Shown here: in pieces, positions 16,245 to 25,259 of the stretch
Layout of the letters: each line of letters opens with the position of its first letter
Numbering within the stretch: position 1 is the stretch's first letter
Assembly: GCF_934772795.1 (NCBI RefSeq)
Contig: NZ_CAKVMR010000023.1
Coordinates: forward strand, 1 to 31,686
Source of the DNA: an uncultured Holdemanella sp.
Lineage (GTDB): Bacteria; Bacillota_I; Bacilli_A; Erysipelotrichales; Erysipelotrichaceae
Length of the DNA stretch: 31,686 nt
Reading direction: 5' to 3'
Made by a program: the position numbers and the translations under genes
The notes under the pieces: generated by a model
The model's input: the letters and a program-made list of their open reading frames with translations, nothing else
Told to the model about the DNA's origin: nothing
The model's database searches: none

Positions 16245-17018
16245 ATGCGATTCAGTTTAGTAGACAGAGGAGATGACAACTCAAAAAGAGTTGCAGAAAC
16301 TCTAAAGAAAAAATGTATTGCCATTGGATGGGAATATGATGAAGAAAAATCTGAAGTTATTTTTTCTGTTGGAGGGGATGGCACCTTATTAAGAGCAATT
16401 CATACATATATAGAAAGATTGGATGAAATTCAGTTTGTTGCGATACATACTGGTAATTTAGGCTTTTTTACTGATTATACACAAGATGAAGTGGATCATT
16501 TGGTCTATGATTTAAAACATAATCAACCAAAAATTGAAGAGTTTAATTTACTTCAAATGGACCTTCCTCAAGTCAACGAAACATTATATGCATTAAATGA
16601 GGTTCGTATTGAGAGTTTAGCTAAAACATTAGTGCTAGATATTTCGATAGATGATGAGTTTTTTGAAAGCAGTCAAGGCTCAGGTATTTGTGTGAGTACC
16701 CAATCTGGTTCTACTGCTGTAAATAGAGCACTTAAAGGAGCAGTTGTGGATCCAGGGCTAAAGGTTTTACAGCTTTGTGAAATTATGCCTATCTCACATA
16801 AGAATCATCACTCTTTAAAAAACCCATATATTATGAATGATACGCGAAAAATAGGAGTTAGAGGAGATACGCTTGCCTATGCACATGTATGTTATGATCA
16901 CTTAGAAAGGGATTTAGAATCTATTTCTGAAATAATCATACATTCGAGTACAAAAAAAGTACGATTTGCGAGATACCGTACTTATTCTTATTTGACACGA
17001 CTTAAGAATTTATATTAA
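16245..17018 (+). CDS. nadK: NAD kinase
   Basis: NAD kinase phosphorylates NAD to NADP, the only route to NADP. The 257-residue product has the diagnostic GGDGT (43-47) in FSVGGDGTLLRAIH, the LNE motif (ALNEVRIES) and a glycine-rich STQSGSTAVNRALKGAVV segment in place of the more common PTGSTAY. Start: ATG at 16245 with GAGGA 9 bases upstream; a TTG one codon earlier is less likely. It converges on the SEDS gene and overlaps it by 17 bases at the tails. Terminators of both genes are inside this overlap zone. Confidence 0.95.
   Translation: MRFSLVDRGDDNSKRVAETLKKKCIAIGWEYDEEKSEVIFSVGGDGTLLRAIHTYIERLDEIQFVAIHTGNLGFFTDYTQDEVDHLVYDLKHNQPKIEEFNLLQMDLPQVNETLYALNEVRIESLAKTLVLDISIDDEFFESSQGSGICVSTQSGSTAVNRALKGAVVDPGLKVLQLCEIMPISHKNHHSLKNPYIMNDTRKIGVRGDTLAYAHVCYDHLERDLESISEIIIHSSTKKVRFARYRTYSYLTRLKNLY
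16951..16983 (-). terminator. Terminator of the RodA/FtsW gene, embedded in nadK
   Basis: Read on the minus strand: stem AAGTACG / CGTACTT (plus positions 16977-16983 and 16957-16963), loop of 13 bases, and a seven-base T-run (plus A-run 16952-16958, partly in the stem). It lies wholly inside the 3' coding part of nadK. Confidence 0.7.
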
Positions 17019-18240
17019 TTAACTTACGTCTTTTTGAACGATTCAAACGAATCGTTCTTTTTGCTGCCGGTGAAATATTTAAAATGATTGCGAATGAAAT
17101 AAAGTAAGAAAGAATACTACTTCCTCCATAAGAAATCAATGGTAATGTGATACCTGTGATTGGAAGTAATCCAACAATCATTCCTGTATTTTGTAGTTGC
17201 TGATATAATAGCATTGCGATAATCCCTATTACAACAAATCGATCTTTTTTATTTTTTGTTGCATAAGCTATTTTACATAAATAAATATCTAATAATAAAC
17301 ATAATAATAAGATAAATGTGGTTCCAATAAAGCCAAAACATTGTCCAAAAGCAGCAAAAATGAAATCGGTATGTGCTTCTGGAATAGAAATGATATTTGC
17401 CTGTAACCCATATCCAGTTAATCCGGCACTACCTAATGACAATAATGCAGTATACAACTGGTTTGAACTACCTCGAATGTTGCTTTCTGGTTCTAACCAC
17501 GCATCAATTCTTTGTAGTTTATATGAAGATATGAATGAAGCAAGAATATTAGGATATTCAAAATATAAGAATAAGAATGTTCCTACTACAATAACCACAA
17601 AGGCAAAAATTCCAATAATATACTCTTTACGAATACCGCTGCAACATACTAAAACGAAAATATTGAATACGATGATAATACAAACACCAGTATCCGGCTG
17701 CATCATAATCAAAAACAATGGAGGGAATAATATTTTTGCGATTTCCAACAACAACATTAAGTCATCTTTATGTGTTGGGTTTGGATGTGCCTTTTGATGA
17801 TCAACAATAATTTGTGAGATCAAAACAATTAAAACGATTTTAATAAATTCACTTGGCTGAAAACTACCGATTAAAGGCAGCTGAAACCATGAAATGGCAC
17901 CATTGACTTCACTTGCGAAAGGTAGTGAAATTCCAACAAAGTTAAATAACATACGAGAAAAAAATAAATAAACAAGACACAGCATTAGAATTTTATAGGC
18001 TGTATCCATATATGAATATATTTTTTTGTTTTGAAGAATAGAAAGAAAAAACATGGCGATAAACCCTACAACAAACCAAAACAACTGACGATATAAATAG
18101 GAACTTCCACTTCCGGATTTTATTAAGTTAAAAGAATTGTATAACGCAAAACAACTTGTCATACCAAAAAGGATAAGAATTAGAATCAAACCAATGTCAA
18201 TTTGGATGGATTTGTTTTTCCATTGAATTGTTTGTTTCAT
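17002..18240 (-). CDS. SEDS peptidoglycan glycosyltransferase, RodA/FtsW family
   Basis: SEDS proteins polymerise lipid II into glycan strands together with a class B PBP, in cell elongation (RodA) or division (FtsW). The 412-residue protein has about ten membrane segments, the loop motif IPEAHTDFIFAAFGQCFGFIG and the late motif LLPITGITLPLISYGGSSIL. The N..GM..GLLPITGI context leans towards RodA, but the family call is safer than the role. The ATG at 18240 is chosen because AAGGAGG lies 8 bases upstream; a TTG two codons earlier is in frame. The gene ends in a lysine/arginine-rich cytoplasmic tail. It is divergent from mutS. Confidence 0.93.
   Translation of the reverse strand: MKQTIQWKNKSIQIDIGLILILILFGMTSCFALYNSFNLIKSGSGSSYLYRQLFWFVVGFIAMFFLSILQNKKIYSYMDTAYKILMLCLVYLFFSRMLFNFVGISLPFASEVNGAISWFQLPLIGSFQPSEFIKIVLIVLISQIIVDHQKAHPNPTHKDDLMLLLEIAKILFPPLFLIMMQPDTGVCIIIVFNIFVLVCCSGIRKEYIIGIFAFVVIVVGTFLFLYFEYPNILASFISSYKLQRIDAWLEPESNIRGSSNQLYTALLSLGSAGLTGYGLQANIISIPEAHTDFIFAAFGQCFGFIGTTFILLLCLLLDIYLCKIAYATKNKKDRFVVIGIIAMLLYQQLQNTGMIVGLLPITGITLPLISYGGSSILSYFISFAIILNISPAAKRTIRLNRSKRRKLININS
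17036..17063 (+). terminator. Terminator of nadK, embedded in the RodA/FtsW gene
   Basis: A 9-bp perfect stem GAACGATTC (17036-17044) / GAATCGTTC (17049-17057), 4-base loop, then TTTTT. It lies in the final codons of the opposing gene, where it encodes a basic segment around TIRLNRSKR. Confidence 0.85.
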
Positions 18241-18255
18241 TGACAAAACCTCCTT

Positions 18256-18304
18256 ATTCAGTATTTTTAATTATAACATAATTATTAAGAAATTTTGGTA
18301 TAAT
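18256..18304. promoter_or_regulatory. Divergent promoters between the SEDS gene and mutS
   Basis: For mutS, TGGTATAAT at 18296-18304 is an extended -10. For the minus strand, TATAAT (plus ATTATA 18270-18275) lies about 30 bases before the SEDS ATG. No clear -35 is seen for either. The two -10 elements are only about 25 bases apart, so the polymerases may compete. Confidence 0.55.
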
Positions 18305-18326
18305 AGACATGTTAGGATGATGATTT

Positions 18327-20867
18327 ATGGCAGAAAAAAAATATACACCAATGATGCAACACTATTTAAAAATGAAAGAAGAAAATCCAGATGCGATTTT
18401 ATTTTATCGTTTAGGTGATTTTTATGAAATGTTTTTTGAAGACGCAAAATTGGTTTCACAAGAATTAGATTTAGTATTAACAGGAAGAAGTGCAGGCGTT
18501 GAAGAAAAGGTGCCTATGTGTGGTGTCCCTTTTCATGCAGCAAATTCATATATTCAAAGATTAGTCAAAAAAGGCTATAAAGTGGCTATTTGCGAACAAT
18601 TGGAAGATCCGTCTAGCGCAAAAGGATTGGTGGATCGAGGGATTATTAAAATAATTACACCAGGTACTTACATGGATGCAACAATGGATGCCAAGTCAAC
18701 AAACTATATGGCATCTTGTGAAATTTCAAGTTTTGAAATTACAGTCATCTATTGTGAATTAAGTACCGGCGAGTTGAAGTATCAAACGCTACAAAGATCT
18801 TTAGTGTCGCTACAAAAAGCGTTGTTAGAACAAAATGTTAGTGAACTTGTTTGTCCGATGACAATGGATAAAAAATGGATGGCTGCCCTAGAAGAAATGG
18901 ATGCGATGGTCATTTCAAAGCATAAAAAGGCCAATATTGATTCGGAGGATCTACCTTTATTAAATGGAATCGAATCTGAATCCTTAAAAGAGGCGTTTGC
19001 ACTTTTAATGGCCTATTTAAAAGACACACAAAAACAACATATTGATCATTTTTTACCAATAGAATCTATGGATAAAGATAAAGTGCTCGTTATGGATTAT
19101 GAAACGAAGAATCATTTGGAGTTGGTTTCAAGTCAATCAACGAATGCAAAGGCAGAAAGTCTATGGTCTTTTATGGATAAATGTCAAAGTGCCATGGGCT
19201 CAAGAATGTTAAAAAGATGGATTGAATACCCATTGATTGATGCGGAAAAGATAGCTAAAAGGCAGGCTGCGGTTAAAGATTTAAAAGAAAACTTCATGTT
19301 AAGAGAGAATCTAAAAGAACATTTAGTATATGTATATGATATGGAAAGACTTGCGAGCCGTATGGCTTATGGGAATGCAAGTCCTAGAGATGTACTTCAA
19401 CTAGTAGCAACATTAGAACACGCCAGACCTATTTTAGATTTAGCTTCTTCTTTGAATTCATATCCAGAATTTAATGAAGTTCCAGACTGCCAAGAATTAT
19501 ATAATGAAATAAAAAATGCGATTATAGAAAATCCACCATTAACACTAAAAGAAGGTGGAGTCTTTAATGATGGATACAATCAAGAATTGGATGAAGTTCG
19601 AAAAATAGCGAAACAAGGAAAAGATTTTATCTTGGAATTAGAAGCGAAAGAACGTGAAAGAACAGGGGTTAAATCATTAAAAGTAGGATATAACCGTGTA
19701 TTTGGATATTATATTGAAGTTCGTAATGGAAATTTAGATAATATTAAAGAAGAATTTGGGTATCACCCGAAACAAACACTTGCAAATGCGACACGATTCA
19801 TTACACAAGAATTAAAAGAAAGAGAAGAACAAATTTTACATGCACAAGAGACAAAGGTAAAACTAGAACAAAGTTTGTTTAATGATTTATTGATGCGAAT
19901 CAAAAGAGATTTATTTGATTTGCATGCATGTGCACAAGCATTATCTACAATTGATGTCCTTGTATCTTTGGCAATTCTTGCCAGTGAAAAAGGATATGTA
20001 TGTCCAGTTTTCCATCCGGGTTACAATGTTAATGTGGTAGAGGGTAAGCACCCAATTTTGGATGATCGTATGAAAAAGAAGAGATATGTTTCAAATGATT
20101 GGAAAATGTCAGAAGAAGAACATATACAATTGATTACTGGACCAAACATGGGTGGTAAATCTACATATATGCGACAAAATGCCTTACTTGTAGTTATGGC
20201 ACAAATGGGAAGTTTTATTCCAGCTAAAACAGCACAACTTCCAATTTTTGATCGAATCTTTACGAGAATCGGCGCATCGGATGATATATTGACAGGAAAA
20301 AGTACATTCATGGTGGAAATGATGGAAGCCAATACAGCTTTACGTTATGCTACAAAACATTCCTTGATTTTATTTGATGAAATTGGACGTGGAACTGCAA
20401 CTTATGATGGTATGGCTCTTGCTCAGGCGATGCTTGAATATATTGATGAAGCAATCGGATCAAAAACATTATTTTCGACACACTATCATGAATTAACGGA
20501 ATTGGCAGAAGAACATCAATCGATGCGCAATGTACATGTTGATGTTCGTGAAGAGAAAAATGAGATTGAATTTAGATATCGTGTTATCGAAGGAAAAGCC
20601 GATAAATCTTATGGTATCAATGTTGCTAAACTTGCGCATTTACCAAAGGTGGTTTTAGACAGAGCTTCACAACTTTTATTAAATCTTGAAAATCAAGATA
20701 ACAATCAAAATTATCAACCAAGTTTATTTGTGATGGACCAAGTTCAACCAGAAAAATCACAACTTTTACAACAACTACAAGAATTAGATATTGACTCAAT
20801 GACTCCTAGAGATGCTCTAGATTGTCTTTATGAATTAAAAAAATTAAGTGAAAAAATCGAATCATAG
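18327..20867 (+). CDS. mutS: DNA mismatch repair protein MutS
   Basis: MutS recognises mispaired and looped bases and recruits MutL. The 846-residue protein has domain I with the mismatch-wedge motif GDFYEMF (F32, E34), the lever and clamp domains, and a C-terminal ATPase with Walker A GPNMGGKST (605-613), Walker B LILFDEIGRGT (D684, E685) and the STHYHEL switch. The C-terminal tail after residue 800 likely includes the clamp-binding and tetramer region. Full-length MutS1 type. It starts the mutS-mutL-miaA-tcdA run and is 32 bases from mutL. Confidence 0.98.
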   Translation: MAEKKYTPMMQHYLKMKEENPDAILFYRLGDFYEMFFEDAKLVSQELDLVLTGRSAGVEEKVPMCGVPFHAANSYIQRLVKKGYKVAICEQLEDPSSAKGLVDRGIIKIITPGTYMDATMDAKSTNYMASCEISSFEITVIYCELSTGELKYQTLQRSLVSLQKALLEQNVSELVCPMTMDKKWMAALEEMDAMVISKHKKANIDSEDLPLLNGIESESLKEAFALLMAYLKDTQKQHIDHFLPIESMDKDKVLVMDYETKNHLELVSSQSTNAKAESLWSFMDKCQSAMGSRMLKRWIEYPLIDAEKIAKRQAAVKDLKENFMLRENLKEHLVYVYDMERLASRMAYGNASPRDVLQLVATLEHARPILDLASSLNSYPEFNEVPDCQELYNEIKNAIIENPPLTLKEGGVFNDGYNQELDEVRKIAKQGKDFILELEAKERERTGVKSLKVGYNRVFGYYIEVRNGNLDNIKEEFGYHPKQTLANATRFITQELKEREEQILHAQETKVKLEQSLFNDLLMRIKRDLFDLHACAQALSTIDVLVSLAILASEKGYVCPVFHPGYNVNVVEGKHPILDDRMKKKRYVSNDWKMSEEEHIQLITGPNMGGKSTYMRQNALLVVMAQMGSFIPAKTAQLPIFDRIFTRIGASDDILTGKSTFMVEMMEANTALRYATKHSLILFDEIGRGTATYDGMALAQAMLEYIDEAIGSKTLFSTHYHELTELAEEHQSMRNVHVDVREEKNEIEFRYRVIEGKADKSYGINVAKLAHLPKVVLDRASQLLLNLENQDNNQNYQPSLFVMDQVQPEKSQLLQQLQELDIDSMTPRDALDCLYELKKLSEKIES

Positions 20868-20899
20868 ATATGAATTTCATATGAATGGAGGTGTGAAGT

Positions 20900-22726
20900 A
20901 TGGCTAAGATACATGTGTTAAGTGAACACTTGACAAATATGATTGCAGCTGGTGAAGTCGTAGAAAGACCGGCTGGAATTGTAAAGGAATGCGTTGAAAA
21001 CAGTATTGATGCAGGTGCTACAGTCATAGAAGTTGAAGTATACCAAGGTGGTATTGAACGAATTGTGATTACAGATGATGGCTGTGGAATGGATCATGAA
21101 GATGCACATTTAGCTTTTATGCGGCATGCCACAAGTAAAATGCATTCAGAAGAAGAATTATTCAATATTCAGACTATGGGATTTAGAGGGGAAGCTTTAC
21201 CAAGTATTGCTTCTGTTGCCCAAGTTGAATTGCAGACGAGTAATGGTGAAGAAGGTACTTTATTAAGATATAACTATGGAAGTTTGGATGTAGATGAACC
21301 TTGTAATTGTCCGCGAGGAACAAAATTAGATGTTTCTGGATTATTTGTTAAAACACCCGCACGATTCAAACATTTAAAGAGCACTTCTTATGAATTTTCT
21401 GTAATTGCCGATTTAATGAATAAAATGGCATTATCCCATCCACAGATTCGTTTTCAACTTTCTCATGATGGAAGAGTTGTATTTCAAACAAGTGGCAATG
21501 GAAATATCCAAGAAATTCTATACCAAATGTATGGCAAAGAAGTAGCTCAGAATGCGATTCCATTTGAAGGGAACAACGAAGATTTTCATATACATGGATA
21601 TGCAATCCAACCAAAAATCAATCGAGCTACAAAATATTTTATGTTTTTAACTTTAAATACAAGATTGATTCGCAGTGTCGCAATCCAAAAAGCGATACTA
21701 GATGCGTATAGTGATTATATGCCGCCAAATCGTTTTCCAATCGTTGTTTTACAAATGGATTCAGACACACAATTGGTAGATGTAAACGTACACCCTAATA
21801 AATGGGAGGTTCGTTTGTCAAAACAAGGCGAAATGCTTGATTTAATTAAAACAACAATTCAAGATGCTTTAAATGCTTCTTTAAAAACAGTAGCGGTAAG
21901 TAAGCCAGAAAAGAAAAGCGTTGTATTTGAACAGCCAGAAATACAATATTCATATCCTATTAAGCAACAGCTAAAAGAGAATAAAACAATTGAACAGAGT
22001 TTTAAAAATTATAATCCAGTAGTGATCAAAGAAAAAGCGGAGCAGATACAGGTATATGAAGAAAAACCAGCTCCTGAAATAAAAATACAGGAAGAACCAA
22101 TCTCATATCCAATTCCTAAGGACGATAAAAATGATAAAGGTCCAGAATTCTTTTTGCACCTTCAAGTATTAGCACAATTGCATGATTCCTATATTTTATG
22201 CAGTAATGAAGAAGGCTTGGTTATTGTGGATCAGCATGCTGCTCAGGAAAGATATCATTATGAGCAGTTAAACGAAAAATTATTAGTTCAATGTACGAAC
22301 AAACAACCGCTTATGGTTCCTATCCAATTGGATGTTTCAAGTAACGTATTGGCTCAATATATGACAATCAATGAAAAAACATCATTCTTTGGGATTGAAT
22401 TTGAACCATTTGGAACAGATCAATTGATTCTTCGTGAAATACCATTGTGGTTTCATGATGTGGATCAAAAACAATTCTTACAAGATTTATTAGATTATTT
22501 TGTGGAGAATCAAGATGTAGATATGGCAAAACTAAGAAAACATATGATTGCGACTATGGCATGTCACAGTTCAATTCGTTTTAATCGACCATTATCTATG
22601 CAGGAAATGAAGCAGGTTATTTTAGATTTACAAAAGTGTAAACAACCATATCATTGTCCTCATGGAAGACCAACCGTCATTGTGATGAGTGATAATGAAT
22701 TGAGAAAGGAATTTGAACGTGGATAA
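20900..22726 (+). CDS. mutL: DNA mismatch repair endonuclease MutL
   Basis: MutL couples mismatch recognition to strand removal. The 608-residue protein has the GHKL ATPase with E30, N34 (KECVENSIDAGAT), DDGCGM and TMGFRGEALPSI. A proline- and charge-rich linker spans about 335-410. The C-terminal dimerisation domain carries the endonuclease motif DQHA-x2-E-x4-E (D444 to E455) plus the zinc-site motifs ACHSSIRFN and CPHGRPT. So it should nick DNA itself, as expected for a bacterium without MutH. GGAGGTG precedes the ATG. It overlaps miaA by 8 bases. Confidence 0.98.
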   Translation: MAKIHVLSEHLTNMIAAGEVVERPAGIVKECVENSIDAGATVIEVEVYQGGIERIVITDDGCGMDHEDAHLAFMRHATSKMHSEEELFNIQTMGFRGEALPSIASVAQVELQTSNGEEGTLLRYNYGSLDVDEPCNCPRGTKLDVSGLFVKTPARFKHLKSTSYEFSVIADLMNKMALSHPQIRFQLSHDGRVVFQTSGNGNIQEILYQMYGKEVAQNAIPFEGNNEDFHIHGYAIQPKINRATKYFMFLTLNTRLIRSVAIQKAILDAYSDYMPPNRFPIVVLQMDSDTQLVDVNVHPNKWEVRLSKQGEMLDLIKTTIQDALNASLKTVAVSKPEKKSVVFEQPEIQYSYPIKQQLKENKTIEQSFKNYNPVVIKEKAEQIQVYEEKPAPEIKIQEEPISYPIPKDDKNDKGPEFFLHLQVLAQLHDSYILCSNEEGLVIVDQHAAQERYHYEQLNEKLLVQCTNKQPLMVPIQLDVSSNVLAQYMTINEKTSFFGIEFEPFGTDQLILREIPLWFHDVDQKQFLQDLLDYFVENQDVDMAKLRKHMIATMACHSSIRFNRPLSMQEMKQVILDLQKCKQPYHCPHGRPTVIVMSDNELRKEFERG

Positions 22727-23633
22727 ACAGAAAGTATTAGCAATTGTAGGTCCAACTGGGATTGGAAAAACAAGTCTTTCCGTATGGTTGGCCAAACAAT
22801 TAGATGGAGAAATCATTTCTTGTGACAGTATGCAAGTGTATAAAAAAATGGATATTGGCACGGCCAAAGTAACACAAGAAGAAATGCAAGGTATACATCA
22901 TGAGTTGATTGATGTTCAAAATTATGATGAACCTTACAATGTAAAGGTGTTCCAAGAAAAATGCCGTACGGCTATCGAAGATGTTGTAAAAAGAGGAAAG
23001 TTTCCTATTTTATGTGGTGGAACAGGTCTTTATTTAAAAGCTGCATTGTATGACTATGAATTTCAAGAAGAACAAGAAGATGTTACTTATACAAATTTTT
23101 TAAATTCGAAAACGAATGAAGAATTGGTTGAAATGTTAAAAGAACAAGATGAAAAAGCTCTCGAAAAAATTCATCCAAACAATCGCAAACGATTGATTCG
23201 TGCTCTGCAAATTTGTCATAGTGGTACATCAAAATCGGAACAAGAGGACAAACAACAACATATTCCATTATATGATGTGTATTTTTTAGGATTAGATGTA
23301 GATCGAGACATTTTACATGATCGAATCAATAAAAGAGTAGATATTATGTTCGAAAATGGTTTGGTCAAAGAAGTGGAAGATTTGTTTATAAACCCAGAAA
23401 CATGGGAATATACAAGCTTTCAAGGAATTGGCTATAAAGAATTTAAGGATTATTTCTTAAAAGAAAAAAGTATCGATGAAGTAAAGACAGCTATAAAAAC
23501 ACATTCTAGACAATATGCGAAAAGACAATATACATGGTTTAAGAATCAGATGCCTGTACATTGGTTTGAAGCGCAGAATAGAGATGAAATATATAGTGCA
23601 GTAAAGGAATGGTTGATGGATGAAGACAAATGA
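22719..23633 (+). CDS. miaA: tRNA dimethylallyltransferase MiaA
   Basis: MiaA adds the isopentenyl group to A37 of tRNAs reading UNN codons. The 304-residue product has the P-loop GPTGIGKT (11-18), DSMQVYKKMDIGTAK, GGTGLYLKA and the basic SRQYAKRQYTWF segment that contacts tRNA. The start codon is taken as GTG at 22719 because AAAGGA (22705-22710) is 8 bases upstream; the in-frame TTG at 22713 is only 2 bases from it. It overlaps mutL by 8 bases, the classic mutL-miaA arrangement, and overlaps tcdA by 14. Confidence 0.96.
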   Translation: MDKQKVLAIVGPTGIGKTSLSVWLAKQLDGEIISCDSMQVYKKMDIGTAKVTQEEMQGIHHELIDVQNYDEPYNVKVFQEKCRTAIEDVVKRGKFPILCGGTGLYLKAALYDYEFQEEQEDVTYTNFLNSKTNEELVEMLKEQDEKALEKIHPNNRKRLIRALQICHSGTSKSEQEDKQQHIPLYDVYFLGLDVDRDILHDRINKRVDIMFENGLVKEVEDLFINPETWEYTSFQGIGYKEFKDYFLKEKSIDEVKTAIKTHSRQYAKRQYTWFKNQMPVHWFEAQNRDEIYSAVKEWLMDEDK

Positions 23634-24306
23634 GAGAAGTGAATTGTTGCTAGGAAAAGAAGCACTACAAACACTCAATGATAAGACAGTCCTTGTTGTT
23701 GGAGTTGGAGGAGTCGGTTCTTTTTGTGTAGAAGCTTTAGCAAGAACCGGAATTGGTCATTTAATTCTTATAGACAAAGATTGTGTGGAACCAAGTAATA
23801 TCAACCGACAATTAGTAGCGACCTTAGATACAGTAAATGAAGTCAAGGTGGATGTGCTAAAGAAAAGAATTAGTACATTAAATCCAAATTGTATTGTAGA
23901 TACATATGCCTGTTTTTATGATCAAACAAAAAATGATGAAATATTTTCACAACCCATTGATTTTGTCGTAGACTGCATTGATTCAATTCAAAGTAAAAAG
24001 GATTTGATGCAAGCATGTATTGATCGAAACATACCATTTTTATCAAGTATGGGAATGGCAAGACGTAAAGATCCTACAAAATTAGTAGTTACAGAAGTAG
24101 AAAAAACTAGTTATGATCCAATGGCTAAACAGATTCGTCAATGGAAGAGAAAAAATCGTATACGCAATAAGATCTGGGTGGTGGCATCTTTAGAACAACC
24201 GATTCCAGTAGAATCAGGACAACCATTGCCTAGTGCTATTTTTGTTCCGGCCAGTGCCGGTTTACTTCTCGCAAGTACGTGTGTACAAAGATTGATTGAG
24301 GCTTAA
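23620..24306 (+). CDS. tcdA: tRNA threonylcarbamoyladenosine dehydratase TcdA
   Basis: An E1-like ThiF/MoeB-family enzyme of 228 residues with a Rossmann nucleotide site GVGGVG (28-33), the conserved DxDxVxxSNxNRQ region (LIDKDCVEPSNINRQ) and a TSYDPMAKQIRQWKRK segment typical of TcdA (CsdL/YgdL). TcdA cyclises t6A37 to ct6A in tRNAs. Its partner in E. coli is CsdA/CsdE, not seen here. Placement right after miaA, another A37-modification gene, supports the role. It overlaps miaA by 14 bases and lacks a strong SD, so coupled translation is likely. Confidence 0.9.
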   Translation: MKTNERSELLLGKEALQTLNDKTVLVVGVGGVGSFCVEALARTGIGHLILIDKDCVEPSNINRQLVATLDTVNEVKVDVLKKRISTLNPNCIVDTYACFYDQTKNDEIFSQPIDFVVDCIDSIQSKKDLMQACIDRNIPFLSSMGMARRKDPTKLVVTEVEKTSYDPMAKQIRQWKRKNRIRNKIWVVASLEQPIPVESGQPLPSAIFVPASAGLLLASTCVQRLIEA

Positions 24307-24321
24307 AGAGGTAATGATTAT

Positions 24322-25221
24322 ATGAAGGATGTATTTATTGTAAATCCCAAATCAGGGAAGAACAGTCAATATGAATTAATACAAGAAATCAAAGAGCATT
24401 TTCAAGGAAAACGTATCATCATCGAAAAAACAAAAGGTCCTGAACACGCGACTTTTATCGCAAAAAAGTATGCTCTATCCAATGAACCTGTGCATTTATA
24501 TGTATGTGGTGGGGATGGCACTTTGCACGAAGTCATTAATGGATGTGCTGAAAAAGAAAATGTGACTATTTCTGTGATTCCAATTGGAACGGGAAATGAT
24601 TTTGTGAAATATTTTGAAGATTTAAAACGAGAAGATTTTTTAAATCTTGCAAATTATTCAAATCCAGAATACATGGACTGTGATTTGATTAAAGTGAATG
24701 GAGAATATTCAATAAATACAGTTTCTTTTGGATTTGATGTTGAAGTCGCAAAACAAGTAAACGAATTAAAGAAAAAAATGCCTACAGAAGGTATTATTCC
24801 ATACGCATTGTCTGCTTTGATTAGTTTGAGAAAACCAATTGGTCAAGATTATCAAATTCAAATCGATACTAAAAGATTGCCAAAAGGGAAATATGGATTT
24901 CTTGTGTTTGCGAATGGAAAATACTATGGTGGAGGATTTAAACCATGTCCAGATGCCAATATTGATGATGGCTGGATGGATGTTTGTTTGATTTCAGATG
25001 TAAAGAGACATCAAATAGTTCGATTGGCAAAAAAATACCAAGAAGGAAATCACATTCAATACAAAGATTTAGTTACGATGTATCAAGCTAAAACAGTTCA
25101 TTTAGATACAGAAAATGAAATTATTTATGCGAATATGGATGGAGAAGTAAAAGGATTTAAAAATCCAACAATCGAAATTGTAGAGAAGGCAATTCGACTT
25201 GCCCTTCCTAGAATATCATGA
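24322..25221 (+). CDS. YegS/DgkB-type lipid kinase (diacylglycerol kinase family)
   Basis: The 299-residue protein has the DAGK catalytic motif GGDGT (63-67) in VCGGDGTLHEVINGCA, PIGTGNDF, and the C-terminal domain with FANGKYYGGGFKPCPDANIDDGWMDV, all typical of the YegS/BmrU/DgkB family. Members phosphorylate diacylglycerol or related lipids at the inner membrane face; DgkB recycles diacylglycerol made by lipoteichoic acid synthesis. Which lipid is used here is not visible. AGAGG precedes the ATG, and it begins 15 bases after tcdA. Confidence 0.92.
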   Translation: MKDVFIVNPKSGKNSQYELIQEIKEHFQGKRIIIEKTKGPEHATFIAKKYALSNEPVHLYVCGGDGTLHEVINGCAEKENVTISVIPIGTGNDFVKYFEDLKREDFLNLANYSNPEYMDCDLIKVNGEYSINTVSFGFDVEVAKQVNELKKKMPTEGIIPYALSALISLRKPIGQDYQIQIDTKRLPKGKYGFLVFANGKYYGGGFKPCPDANIDDGWMDVCLISDVKRHQIVRLAKKYQEGNHIQYKDLVTMYQAKTVHLDTENEIIYANMDGEVKGFKNPTIEIVEKAIRLALPRIS

Positions 25222-25259
25222 GTATGATACAATATTCAAAAATATAGGGAGTGTGGAAA

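Noticed and set aside
17318..17797. 159-codon plus-strand frame inside the SEDS gene
   Set aside because: It mirrors the membrane-protein coding sequence on the other strand, and lacks its own signals.
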